Source: Halolamina rubra
GTDB taxonomy: Archaea; Halobacteriota; Halobacteria; Halobacteriales; Haloferacaceae
Direction of reading: 5' to 3'
DNA: 64,000 bases
Assembly (NCBI RefSeq): GCF_000739555.1
Contig: NZ_BBJN01000005.1
Span: forward strand, 24,400 to 88,399
Part shown: positions 1-8,893 of the stretch, in pieces
Layout of the letters: each line of letters opens with the position of its first letter
Position numbering within the stretch: position 1 is the stretch's first letter
Made by a program: the position numbers and the translations under genes
Notes under the pieces: generated by a model
Database searches by the model: none
What the model was told of the DNA's origin: nothing
Seen by the model: the letters and a program-made list of their open reading frames with translations, nothing else

Positions 1-728
1 TGGTTGCCGACGACGGTGTAGCGGTCGCTCTCGGTGCCCTCGATCCGCGCGACGGGACACGGCAGTTCCCGCTGCTCGGTCCGGGCCTGCGTCTCGACGG
101 TCACCGCCACGTCGTCGCCCGCGAGTCGCTCCGCCAGCCACGCGCCGTCGCGCTGGTGGATCTCCGCGACTGGGAGGTCCGGGAGCTCGTCCACGTCGTC
201 CACCGACGGCGAGCCCCAGATGGGGGAGGCGATCATCTCGTGCAGTTGGCCCTCGGTCGGCGACTGGAACACCGCGGCCTGCGCGCCGGCCTCGTCGATG
301 GCCCGCACGGCGCCGGGGGTCGGGAGCCCCTCCGTGAACACGATCTTCCCGGAGAGGTCGGGCAGGTCGGTCGCGCTGTGCCCGACCGCGTCGACGGCGA
401 CGAGCTCGCCGCTGACGCCGCCGGGGGGCGTGCTCGCGCTGAACGCGGTGGTGATCGCGTCCTCGAACACCTCCCGGACAGGGCTCGTGACCGTCACCGT
501 CGCGGACACCGGGACGCTCGTGTACGCCTCGACCGTCTGTAGTTCTACGTCGACGCCGTCGGCGCCGAGTTCGTCGACGATGTACTCCGCCGCCTCCCAC
601 TGGTCGTCCGTCCCGGGATACCGCCGCAGGTCGGCCAGCGCGTCGATGTGGGCCTCCAGCGCGCTCCGGTCGATCTCGCCGACGAGTCCGTCTTCCGTCG
701 TTCTGTCGACTGTGTCAATCACACCCAC
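1..728 (-). CDS. M28-family peptidase homologue with PA domain (3' part beyond window)
   Basis: About 242 N-terminal residues are visible before the window edge. They hold an N-terminal helical segment (EIDRSALEAHIDALADLRR), then a PA-type insert with a DLSGKIVFTEG core, as in the complete M28 protein at 3175-4968. The visible part ends at VVGN plus the first bases of what should be the HYDS-type zinc-ligand motif. There is no ATG; GTG at 728 or 722 are the candidate starts. It lies 84 bp downstream of the amidase on the same strand. The catalytic domain is outside the window, so activity cannot be judged. Confidence 0.75.
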   Translation of the reverse strand, partial: MGVIDTVDRTTEDGLVGEIDRSALEAHIDALADLRRYPGTDDQWEAAEYIVDELGADGVDVELQTVEAYTSVPVSATVTVTSPVREVFEDAITTAFSASTPPGGVSGELVAVDAVGHSATDLPDLSGKIVFTEGLPTPGAVRAIDEAGAQAAVFQSPTEGQLHEMIASPIWGSPSVDDVDELPDLPVAEIHQRDGAWLAERLAGDDVAVTVETQARTEQRELPCPVARIEGTESDRYTVVGN

Positions 729-812
729 AACGAGGGAACTATCGCAATAAGCGTGACGGGGGTGGCGGTCGTGAACCGGGAGAAAACGCGCCGTGAACGT
801 CGATCGCGCCGC

Positions 813-2300
813 CTACCGATCGACCGCCTCCCAGATCGCCGCCGCCCGGAGCGCGGTCGCGTCGGCGCCACGCGGCGCGACGAACTGGAGGCCGACCGGC
901 AGGCCGTCGTTCGTTCCACAGGGCACCGAGACGGCGGGGTTGCCGGTGAGGTTGAACGGGCCCGTCGTCCGGACCGCCTCGTCGAGCGTGCTGTCCTCGA
1001 GGTAGCTCTCGCCCTCCCAGGTGGGCGCGACCATCGGCGTCGTCGGCCCGGCGAGCACGTCGACGCCGTCGAGCGCCTCGGCGACGCCGGCGGTTACCAG
1101 CTCCCGGGCGCGCTGGGCTCTCGCGTAGTACTCGGGGCCGTCGCCCGCGAGCAGGTGCTGGCCGTAGAGGAACGCGTCCGCGGGGTAGTCGCCGAGCTCG
1201 TCGGACCGCTCCGCGAGCGCCTCGTCGACCGCCGCCGCGAACGCCGGGTCGGTGACCGAGCGCTGCCAGAAGTTGGTCCCGTTCCGCTCGACGTAGGCGG
1301 CGACCTCCGTCATCGCGATCGCCCACCACGCCGGGATGGCGTACTCGAAGTTGGGGATCGACAGCTCGCGCACGGTCGCGCCGGCGGCCGCGAGGTCGTC
1401 GACGGCCGCCCGAACCGTCTCGTCGACGGCGGTGTCACCGCCGAACAGCTCCTCGGCCACGCCGACAGTGAGCGTCTCGGCCGCGTCGGCGTCGACGCCC
1501 GCGACCGCGTCGGTGTAGCGCTCCGGGCTCGCCCCCGCGGTGGCGGCGTCCCGTGGGTCCGGCCCGGCGATCGCCTCGAGCGTCCGGGCGGCCTCCCCGA
1601 CCGTACCCGCGAGCACGCCGATCTCGTCGTTGAGCTTCGAGAACTGGACGAACCCCGTCAGCGGGACGAGCCCCCGGCTGGGTTTCAGGCCGACGACGCC
1701 GCAGAACGAGGCGGGGAACCGGACGGAGCCGCCGGTGTCGCTCCCCAGCGCCACGTCCGCGAGCCCGTCCGCGACGGCGACGCCGCTGCCGGCGGAGGAG
1801 CCGCCGGGCTGGTGGTCGGCGTCGTGGGGGTTGCGCGCCAGCCGGAACCGCATCGTCGCGGCGTCGCCGCCGAGCGCGAACTCGTCCATGTTCGCCTTGC
1901 CGACGATCCGCCCGCCGGCGTCGAGGATCCGGTCGACGACCGTCGCGTCCTCGGCAGGCACGTGCGCCTCGAACAGCGGCGACCCGCAGGTCATCGGCAG
2001 CCCCGCGACCGCGATGTTGTCCTTGACGGCGACGGTCAGCCCCGCCAGCGGGCCGTCGTCGGTTCGCTGCAGGTCACACCGGGCGAGAAACGCCGCGTTC
2101 GGGTCGTCGCCCTCCTCCGGCTCCCAGTGCTCCCGGTCGGGCGCCGTCGGCGCCTCGAGGTCGTCGAGCTCGGCGATCAGGTCGTCCTGTGCCGCCATCG
2201 CGGCCGCCTGTTCCGCCGGGTCGAACCGGTCCGGATCGAGCCGTGCTCGTCGGGCGTAGTCGCCGATCTCGTCGGCCGTCACGCTCGGGTCGTCGTCCAT
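813..2300 (-). CDS. Amidase signature enzyme (GatA-like amidase)
   Basis: The product is 495 aa and should hydrolyse a carboxamide to acid plus ammonia in the cytoplasm. The Ser-cisSer-Lys triad is visible: Lys93 in AVKDN, cis-Ser169 in GGSSAGSG and nucleophile Ser192 in GSDTGGSVR, followed by CGVVGLKPSRG. A start further upstream at 2327 (TTG) is possible. ATG 2300 is preferred because a TATA-like CTATTTGT lies about 27 bp upstream, as for leaderless haloarchaeal genes. It follows the racemase by 116 bp on the same strand. With no GatB partner nearby and with racemase and peptidases adjacent, a catabolic amidase is more likely than the tRNA amidotransferase subunit. The substrate is unknown. 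Confidence 0.9.
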   Translation of the reverse strand: MDDDPSVTADEIGDYARRARLDPDRFDPAEQAAAMAAQDDLIAELDDLEAPTAPDREHWEPEEGDDPNAAFLARCDLQRTDDGPLAGLTVAVKDNIAVAGLPMTCGSPLFEAHVPAEDATVVDRILDAGGRIVGKANMDEFALGGDAATMRFRLARNPHDADHQPGGSSAGSGVAVADGLADVALGSDTGGSVRFPASFCGVVGLKPSRGLVPLTGFVQFSKLNDEIGVLAGTVGEAARTLEAIAGPDPRDAATAGASPERYTDAVAGVDADAAETLTVGVAEELFGGDTAVDETVRAAVDDLAAAGATVRELSIPNFEYAIPAWWAIAMTEVAAYVERNGTNFWQRSVTDPAFAAAVDEALAERSDELGDYPADAFLYGQHLLAGDGPEYYARAQRARELVTAGVAEALDGVDVLAGPTTPMVAPTWEGESYLEDSTLDEAVRTTGPFNLTGNPAVSVPCGTNDGLPVGLQFVAPRGADATALRAAAIWEAVDR

Positions 2301-2416
2301 GCGGGAACCACGCGACCGACCCGACAAATAGCTTCGCCGGGGGTGGCGGCGATGGTGCGGGACCGTGGCAGCCGCGAGTCAGTTCTCAGAGCGGCACGGC
2401 TGACCGTCGCCGTGCC

Positions 2417-3175
2417 TCAGTCGTCGTCGCTCGCGGCGACGCCCTCCCCCAACAGGTCGCCGAGCTTCTCGAACTTCGGCTCGGGGTACGTTTCGGGGCT
2501 CTGGGCGACGCCGTGGCGGGCCCAGGTAGCCGCCGTCTCCAGCGCGAGGCTCGCCGGGTCGAGGAACGGCACGCCGACGCGCTCCTCGATCTCGTCGTGG
2601 CGCTGGGCGAAGGAGAGGCTCATACAGCCCGGGAACAGCGCCTCGGCGCCGTCCTCCTCGACCGCGGCTTTCCCCTCCCGGACCATGCGCTCGACGAGGT
2701 CGTCGTCGCCGTGGTCGATCGACTCGACGGGGGCGTCGACGGACCGGACGCTCACGCAGCGCTCCGAGAGGTGGTGCTCGTGGGCCTGCTCGTGGCTCAT
2801 CGGGATCGTCTCGTCGAGGATGGTGAGCCAGGTGAACCGGTCGGCGACCATCGCGGCCGTGTGGATCGTCGTCTCCGCGGGGCCGACGACGGGGATGTCG
2901 AGCAGTTCACGCAGCCCCCGGATCCCGGGGTCGCCGAAGCAGCCGATGACGAGCGCGTCGTACTCCGACTGGATCCGGTGGGCGGTCTTCATCGAGCCGA
3001 CGGTGCACCAGAGCTCCTCGACGGCGCTCTCGATGCTCGTGGGGCCCGGGCCCTCGGCCTCGACGACAGTCACCTCGACGTGGTCGGGCGTGAGCTCGTT
3101 CGCCACGCGCTCGCGGCGCTCCTTCTCGTCGCTCGGGAGGCCGACGCCGGGGACGAGGTAGCAGACGGCGACCAT
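2417..3175 (-). CDS. Aspartate/glutamate/hydantoin racemase family protein
   Basis: The product is 252 aa. Family members use two cysteines for proton abstraction and donation, and both are present: Cys79 in VIGCFGDPG and Cys184 in FPGCMSL. The spacing and the GDPG context fit the hydantoin/Asp-Glu racemase superfamily. The ATG overlaps the stop codon of the upstream M28 gene (ATGA), so the two are translationally coupled. An amidase follows. This supports a role in processing chiral amide, hydantoin or amino-acid derivatives. Maleate isomerase or arylmalonate decarboxylase relatives share the fold, so the exact reaction is open. Confidence 0.85.
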   Translation of the reverse strand: MVAVCYLVPGVGLPSDEKERRERVANELTPDHVEVTVVEAEGPGPTSIESAVEELWCTVGSMKTAHRIQSEYDALVIGCFGDPGIRGLRELLDIPVVGPAETTIHTAAMVADRFTWLTILDETIPMSHEQAHEHHLSERCVSVRSVDAPVESIDHGDDDLVERMVREGKAAVEEDGAEALFPGCMSLSFAQRHDEIEERVGVPFLDPASLALETAATWARHGVAQSPETYPEPKFEKLGDLLGEGVAASDDD

Positions 3176-4968
3176 CAGGCACCACCCCCCGTGGCGTCCG
3201 CGACGATGGAACGCGCCCGCTTCAGTTCGCCGACGACCGTGTTCTGCTCACGTTTGAGCTGGGTCTCGACGAACTTCGCCTCGTCGCCGTCGACGATTTC
3301 GAACTTCCGGGCGACCGAGAAGCGCGGGAACGGCTCCCGGCTCGTCGCGGGGTCCTGCTCGAACTGGCCGCGCTCGACCAGGTAGAGCCGGGTGAGCACG
3401 CGCGAGAGCGATGTGATCGCGTCGTTCGCGGTCGCGGCGTCGATCTCGCCGTCCCGCGCGGCCCGCTGGAACGACGCGATCTCGTCCTCGAGCGTGTCGA
3501 GGCGGTCCAGCGTCGGCGAGAAGTCGAAGCGATCGCCCGCGGCGTCGTCGTAGCGCTCGACCGCCTCACGGAGCTTCGCGGAGTTGCGGGCGTGGTCGAA
3601 CGGCAGCACGTCCGCGTTCAGCACGCGGGCGACCGAGACGACGTACAGCCGGATGTCCCGCAGGAGCTCGTCCTTCCCGGCCTTGTCGAGCGTGTCGGTC
3701 GAGACGTGCCAGGCGTCGGAGTTGCCGCCGCAGCCGCCGACGCCGTGGTAGCCGCGCTCCTCGCGGATCTCCGCGGGGATGTTCGAGGAGAGCATGAAGA
3801 ACCCGGTGATGCCGAGGTTGTCGAAGGAGTAGTCGCCCGCGCGGAACGGGAAGTGCTCCTCGTACGGCGCGCCGGTCACGTCGTCGATGGCGTCGCCGAC
3901 GAGTTCGTGGGCCTCCGGGGTCCAGCAGGTCATGTCCGTGTACTCGGTCGCGTCCTTCGCACCGGGGCTGTCCATGTTCACCTGCGCGACGCAGTGCTCG
4001 GCCAGCTCCCCCGCGAACTGATCGGCGTACCACGTCGACCCGGCGTAGCGCCCCGTCGAGTGCCCCGGCCACCAGGCGACCCGGAGGTTGCGCTGCAGGT
4101 CCTCGCTGTGCTGGTCGAACACCCGAGCGGCCTCCAACAGACCGGCGTCGCCGGTGGCGTTGTCGGTGATCCCGACGTACCAGGAGTCGTAGTGACCGTG
4201 CAGCAGGAGGAAGTCGTCGTTCTGGGGGTCGGCCTCGCCCTCGATCTCGGCGACGACGACGGGGCACTCCATCCAGTCGGTCGTGAGGTCGGTCGAGAGC
4301 TCGAGCTCCAGTCCCTCGTCGCTCTCGGCCCACTCCATCAGCGTCTCGCCGTCGGGCTCGTTGACGTTCGCGATCGGCACGTCCGGGATCTTCTCGCGTT
4401 CGTCGTACCGGGGCGCGCCGCCCCAGATCGGGGTCGCGATCCCGTTGTGGGGCTCGCGGTCGTGTTTGTGGATCGCGATGACGCCGATGGCGCCCTTCTC
4501 CGAGAGCTTGCTCACCGCGCGGATCGAGAGGCTGCCGGCTTTCGTGAGTGCGATCTTCCCGGAGAGATCGCCCACGTCGTGGTACGGCTCCCGCGGGTCG
4601 TCGTCGTCGGCGAGCAGGTCGCCGCCGGCGCTGCCGACGTACTCGACGGGGCCGGAGACCGTCGTCGACGCCGAGAACGAGACGGTCTTGACGGGGCCGG
4701 GCTCGAACTCCTTGGTGAGCGTCTCGATCGTCGCGCCGTGTGGTTGGCTGATGTACAGTTCGGGCTCGTGGCGCTCGTAGGCGACGCCGTTGGCGTCGAG
4801 GCGGTCGCTGACGTAGTCCGCGGCCGCGGCCTCGTCGGCGCTGCCGGAGACGCGGTTCAGTTCGGCGAACTCCTCCAACAGCTCCCACGGCTCGTCGAGC
4901 GATACTTCGTCGTGCAGGCGCCGCTCGAGACCGTCGAGGGCGTCCCTGTCGGTTGTCGGCTGGCTCAT
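3175..4968 (-). CDS. M28-family metallopeptidase-like protein with PA domain
   Basis: The product is 597 aa. It has a PA-type insert (GDLSGKIALTKAGSLSIRA), then an M28 core with a zinc-ligand HYDS and a bridging Asp in TDNATGDAG. The place where active M28 enzymes carry the catalytic Glu-Glu (GEExG) reads WWPGHSTGRYAGS, so both glutamates are missing. Another His occurs near GYHGVGGCGGNSDAWH. It may have altered chemistry or be a non-peptidase homologue. ATG 4968 is chosen because the longer alternative at 5010 overlaps a TATA-like TTTATA box. It heads the racemase gene with an ATGA overlap. Confidence 0.85.
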   Translation of the reverse strand: MSQPTTDRDALDGLERRLHDEVSLDEPWELLEEFAELNRVSGSADEAAAADYVSDRLDANGVAYERHEPELYISQPHGATIETLTKEFEPGPVKTVSFSASTTVSGPVEYVGSAGGDLLADDDDPREPYHDVGDLSGKIALTKAGSLSIRAVSKLSEKGAIGVIAIHKHDREPHNGIATPIWGGAPRYDEREKIPDVPIANVNEPDGETLMEWAESDEGLELELSTDLTTDWMECPVVVAEIEGEADPQNDDFLLLHGHYDSWYVGITDNATGDAGLLEAARVFDQHSEDLQRNLRVAWWPGHSTGRYAGSTWYADQFAGELAEHCVAQVNMDSPGAKDATEYTDMTCWTPEAHELVGDAIDDVTGAPYEEHFPFRAGDYSFDNLGITGFFMLSSNIPAEIREERGYHGVGGCGGNSDAWHVSTDTLDKAGKDELLRDIRLYVVSVARVLNADVLPFDHARNSAKLREAVERYDDAAGDRFDFSPTLDRLDTLEDEIASFQRAARDGEIDAATANDAITSLSRVLTRLYLVERGQFEQDPATSREPFPRFSVARKFEIVDGDEAKFVETQLKREQNTVVGELKRARSIVADATGGGA

Positions 4969-5095
4969 GTGGCTCGCGTTCGCGGGAACGGACGGAGCCA
5001 GTATAAACATTGGTAACCGTCAACACGGAGGGAGGCGGCCGAGACTCTCGACGCCAGAGCGCGGCGAAACGGGGGATGGGTTAACGGCGCCGCTA

Positions 5096-5480
5096 CCCCG
5101 GCAGCTACCGTACCTGTGGTAGCTGTGGCAGCTACGGTAACTGAAGTAGCTAAGGTAGCTGAGGTAGCTGAGGTAGTTGCGGTAGTTACGGTACCTACGG
5201 GAGGCGATCCTCGTCCCCCGGCAGCTACCGCACCTGTGGTAGCTGTAGTAGCTACTGCACCCAAGCTAGCTGAGGCAGCTAAGGTAGCTGAGGTAGGTAG
5301 GGCATCTACCGTAGGTAGGTTACGTGCGGTAGTTGGAGCAGGTGGAGCAGTTGCGGTACTGCCCGCACCCGCGGTACCTACGGTAGTTGGAGCAGGTAAG
5401 GTAGCTAAGGTGGCTAAGGTAGCTAAGGCAGCCGAGGCAACGAAGTTGACGAAGGTAGATGAGGCAACTCGATCACCGTA
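5096..5480. repeat. Degenerate 9-bp tandem repeat array (GTAGCTRAG units) with 120-bp higher-order duplication
   Basis: About 385 bp is built from variants of GTAGCTRAG / GTAGCTACG. A higher-order unit is visible: GCAGCTACCG.ACCTGTGG starts at 5101 and again at 5221, exactly 120 bp apart. An open frame crosses the array but uses GTA, GCT and AAG codons, opposite to the C/G-ending codons of neighbouring genes, so it is judged non-coding. The array lies just downstream of the integrase stop. A short copy of the same repeat, on the other strand, lies at 18211-18260. Function is unknown. Confidence 0.85.
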
Positions 5481-5515
5481 GCCGGCGATCCCGGGATCAC
5501 CGAGTACTCGCGTGA

Positions 5516-6835
5516 TCAGGCGCGGTCGGCGTTCGAGGACTCCCGAACGCGGCCGTCCGTGTTCGAGAGCGCTTCCGTCGCCATGTCCGCGCGTTCGGCG
5601 GCCTCGATGTGCTGGTACGCCTGTCGGACCTGCTCCTCGCTGTTGTCGAGATACCGCGCGGCGGCGGCGTAGCCGAACTCCCGGACCATCACCTCGCCCA
5701 TCCCGCGGCGGCCGCCGTGGGGGGCGAGGTAGTCGTGGCGGTCGTCGTCGACGGCGATCTCGGCGTCCGCACACAGTCGCTGCAGCACCCGGCGCGCGCC
5801 GTTCGGTTTCAGCGCCGGCGGGGCGTCGAGGTCGAACTCGGCGGCGACGAGGAGATCCGGCTTCGCGTCGCGCTGTCTGTCGATCTCCGCGTCCGAGAGC
5901 CCCCGTTCCCGGAGCCCGGCACGCACGTGGCGAGCCAGCGTCGGGCGGTGGAGCGTCGTGAACACCGGCCACTCCGCGGGCGCGTCGAGCAGCTGGCGGT
6001 ATCGCCGCAGCGGTCCCAGCACGGGATCCGGGAGGGAGGCCTCGTCCCACTGCTGTTTCTTCCGGTAGACGGTGACGTTGTTGTCCGCGAAGGAGACGTC
6101 CGCCCAGCGGACACCGTTCCGTCCCGGCCGGTCGTCGTCGGCCGCGTTGAGGAACTCGGCGGCCCGGAGCCCCGTGTAGCAGAGCACGTACGCGAGCGCC
6201 CGCTCGCGGCAGCGCTTGTACGCGCGGAACCGCGCGGCGGCCTTCTCCCGGACGGCGTCGCTCTCGAGGTCGCCGCGTTCCTCGGCCGGCACCTCGACGG
6301 CACCGAGATCGTCGATGGCCGTCGACGCCCGCTCGTCGACGAACCGGGTGAGCTGGTCGCGCTGCTCCGGCGACCACGCCTGCTGGTCGCCGGGGCGTCG
6401 CCCGGTTCCCTCCGGCAGCGGGTCCTCGGCGTCGGACTCCCGGGCGTAGTGGCGCGGCACGTACCCCTGGGCGTCGGCCCAGCCACACCAGGAGGCGACG
6501 TAGGCGTAGTAGGTGAGGACGGTGCTGTTGGAGAACCCCGAGACGACGAGGTAGCGTGCGTAGTCGCCGAACACCGTCGAGTCGAGGTCGGAGAACCGCA
6601 CGTCTCGGGCCTCACTCCCGGGGTTCGCGTCCCGAACGATCCCCTCCCACGCGTCGGCGGGCGACGCGTTCGCCGGGTCGGGCGTGTTCCCGCGACACCA
6701 GCGCAGGAACCGGTTCAGCTCCCGCTCGGCGTCGCGGCGGTAGGCGCCGTCGCTGCCGCCCTCACCCTTCCCCTTGTCGGTGAGGAACGTCGGGAACGTG
6801 CTGGCGATCGGCGTCGACGCGTCGCGGGCGCTCAT
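5516..6835 (-). CDS. Tyrosine recombinase / phage-type integrase
   Basis: The product is 439 aa from ATG 6835. The N-terminal half is a SAM-like core-binding region. The catalytic domain shows the first Arg in CYTGLRAAEF, the HxxR box in PHGGRRGMGE and the nucleophile Tyr in RQAYQHIE. It should catalyse site-specific strand exchange through a 3'-phosphotyrosine. A longer GTG start at 6961 would begin inside a perfect inverted repeat (6954-6985), so it is less likely. It borders the tandem array at 5.1-5.5 kb and a GC-poor stretch up to 9.4 kb containing an IS remnant, which marks an accessory island. The partner att site was not found. Confidence 0.9.
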   Translation of the reverse strand: MSARDASTPIASTFPTFLTDKGKGEGGSDGAYRRDAERELNRFLRWCRGNTPDPANASPADAWEGIVRDANPGSEARDVRFSDLDSTVFGDYARYLVVSGFSNSTVLTYYAYVASWCGWADAQGYVPRHYARESDAEDPLPEGTGRRPGDQQAWSPEQRDQLTRFVDERASTAIDDLGAVEVPAEERGDLESDAVREKAAARFRAYKRCRERALAYVLCYTGLRAAEFLNAADDDRPGRNGVRWADVSFADNNVTVYRKKQQWDEASLPDPVLGPLRRYRQLLDAPAEWPVFTTLHRPTLARHVRAGLRERGLSDAEIDRQRDAKPDLLVAAEFDLDAPPALKPNGARRVLQRLCADAEIAVDDDRHDYLAPHGGRRGMGEVMVREFGYAAAARYLDNSEEQVRQAYQHIEAAERADMATEALSNTDGRVRESSNADRA

Positions 6836-6953
6836 CGTTCCCTCGAAAGCGACTGTATCGCCGGGTTCGCGGGCTGTCGAGGGGTGGAAGAGGGGTTGCG
6901 CATCGTTTGGTGCTGGGGGTTGTTCGGGGGGACGGGGGCACTCACCAAAGAAC

Positions 6954-6985
6954 TTACGCACGCTTAGTGAGTTAAGCGTGCGTAA
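6954..6985. repeat. Perfect 13-bp inverted repeat upstream of the integrase
   Basis: TTACGCACGCTTA (6954-6966) and TAAGCGTGCGTAA (6973-6985) are exact reverse complements separated by 6 bp (GTGAGT). The element lies 119 bp upstream of the integrase ATG. It could be an operator, a recombinase core site or part of a hairpin transcript. Confidence 0.85.
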
Positions 6986-7559
6986 CGGTTCGCAGGCGAT
7001 TTGTCCCGTCAGTCACAGCCTACCCGGCGATATTCACACTACTGGGGCCTCTAGGTCACGATTTCCGAATCGGGACATGTCTATAAAGCCTATTGCGCGA
7101 TATCTTCTGCACTGGTGGAAGGTGAGCGATTCCTTCGGATAGAGAGTGTCCCCTTCCGTTTACCGGGGCTCCTCGCGTACCCGTTGAGAGCTCGAAACTG
7201 ACGCCGAGAAACGCGGTCCGAAACTGATCGTATCGCCGCTAACTGGCCGGGCAACTCGACGGCGACGGCCGTTTGAGGCTCGAGCTCGGAAGGAGCCGGG
7301 TTAAGTTAGACCCGGGTGACGTTCAAGCTGGAAGGCGAGTCGGGCTGAGTCCTGCTGAATACAGGACGCGAATGCAGCAGGAAAAGGGAATACCCTAATC
7401 GAACCCCATGGTTCCCGAGGCCGATTTTTGCCGGTAAGGGTATACGAGGTGATTTGACGAAGTCTCCGCTTCTAAGGACGCTATCTGAAAATAAATACGG
7501 CTCTTTCACCCGCGGGAAACGTAGAAGAATGAGAGAGGTCTTGGAGACTGACCTGCTAA
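6986..7559. other. Non-coding GC-poor stretch with several complementary segments
   Basis: No convincing gene was found here. The sequence is less GC-rich than its surroundings. Between about 7340 and 7445 it has nested complementary segments: GTCCTG 7349-7354 with CAGGAC 7362-7367; CCTGCTG 7351-7357 with CAGCAGG 7375-7381 (mutually exclusive); GGGAA 7386-7390 with TTCCC 7412-7416; and ATACCCT 7390-7396 with AGGGTAT 7437-7443. This could be a structured RNA or decayed mobile DNA. A 67-codon open frame at 7306-7509 on the minus strand has no recognisable features. Confidence 0.45.
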
Positions 7560-8758
7560 TTACGGGGTGAACCAGTCGTCATAGGTGGAATCCAGTGAGA
7601 GCGTATCTTCGGTGCTGTCACTCCCGTAATAGTTGTTGAAGTCCGGGTACGGTCCAGTGATCGTCTCTTGCTCATCCGGGGGATTGAACTCGGTATCGGG
7701 GACGACAATGATATTCGGTACGTCGCTCTCGTTCCACGTTCCTTCAACAGTACCACCACCGATCTCACTTTGAACAACGTCATCCTGGATCGTGCCCAGG
7801 TCGATCGTTGTCCCTTGACTCTTGTTCTGCATGTAGGGGTCGTAGACCTCGAAGAGCGCGTTATCCGCTGCCACGTCTGGGCGTGGCGAGGTCGTGGGTG
7901 GACTGACCGATCCCGAGGTGATCTCCACACTCAGCGTGGCGGTGTTACCCTGGGTGAAATTGTCGGTGTCGAAGAGCACAACGTCAAGGGTCCCCGAACC
8001 GACTTCGTCGGTCACCTCGACCTTTTCATTTCCGCCTGCCGTGTGGTTGCGGGTGAGTGTGAGTTCCCACTCGACGGCGTTGTCCAACATTCGCTCGATG
8101 TGAATGTCGTGACTGTCGCCGGCCCTGTGGACCCGAGACGTGAACTCCATGTCGATGGTCTGGAGTTCGTCGTCGAGGTAGGTCTCAGAAATGGTGGCAC
8201 GCATTCCGAAGTCGTTGTAGTCGAAGTCACCTATTCTGTCCCTGTCCTCGTAACCGATGTACGAATCCGCGGGCAATTCCACCTCCTCCAGTTCCTCCAC
8301 GCAGAACTGAAGGTTGCTGATGGCGGCTGTCTGGCCGCTGGGACCCACCAACCCGGGCTCAACGATTGACTGGGATCCGGATCGGTCGCGGTGACACAGT
8401 CTTTGCCGCCATAGGCCATGACTTTGAGCGCGCCGTAGCCAGCGGCGACGCTCCACTCCACCTCAATCGGCTCACAGCGCTCTCCATCTTTCGACGTGAA
8501 GCTATCGATTGTGATGAGATCAGTATCTGTCTCCTCCTCGAAGTAACAGTCGTCGTTCCCGTCAGAGTCCGTCTCGATAACGAAATTGAACTTGACGTAG
8601 GTGCTGCCCTCCGGACACTCGAAGTCCTTGAAACAGGGGGGGCCGCCAGCCGTGGCCAGTCCTGACATCCCCGCAATGCCAGCTCCTACAGCCGCACCTT
8701 TGAGTACTGTTCGTCGATCTATATCCAGTCCGCTATTCTGTTCTTTTTCGTTCGACAT
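7560..8758 (-). pseudogene. Tat-secreted LruC-domain-like protein, frameshifted
   Basis: Two overlapping frames join into one protein of about 399 aa if one base is restored near 8370-8380. The N-terminal part begins at ATG 8758 and carries a Tat signal (RRTVLKGAAVGAGIAGMSG, AxA-type end) and two cysteine-containing segments. The second part contains FDYNDFGMRATISETYLDD, resembling the D-x-D-x-N-D core of LruC/DUF4842 domains, and an acidic C-terminus ending in DDWFTP. The shift lies where DPDPSQS runs into IVEPGLVGPSG. The total length is 3n+2, so a single missing base explains it. Export across the membrane and a surface role are inferred. Codon use and GC are lower than in neighbouring genes, which fits island DNA. 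Confidence 0.7.
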
Positions 8759-8893
8759 AGTTGTCGTGGTTGGCGCGATCGAGGACTGCTCATTCGCCTC
8801 CTCCATCAACCAACTACGAGGGGCACAAGCACGCCGTGTTGATTTTGTTATAACGTGTCTGAGATATCCAAACTGGCTGTAATCTTGTCTTAC

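Noticed and set aside
5116..5481. A 121-codon open frame across the tandem array
   Set aside because: Its codons (GTA, GCT, AAG) are opposite to the local C/G-ending usage and its product is a simple Val/Ala repeat; the repeat explains the open frame.
7306..7509. A 67-codon minus-strand frame in the gene-free stretch
   Set aside because: No recognisable domain, signal or membrane segment, and unusual composition; treated as non-coding.
6985..7560. Possible tRNA gene (T-arm-like GGTTCGATT on the minus strand near 7400)
   Set aside because: The flanking bases do not form the T stem and no acceptor, D or anticodon stems could be fitted.
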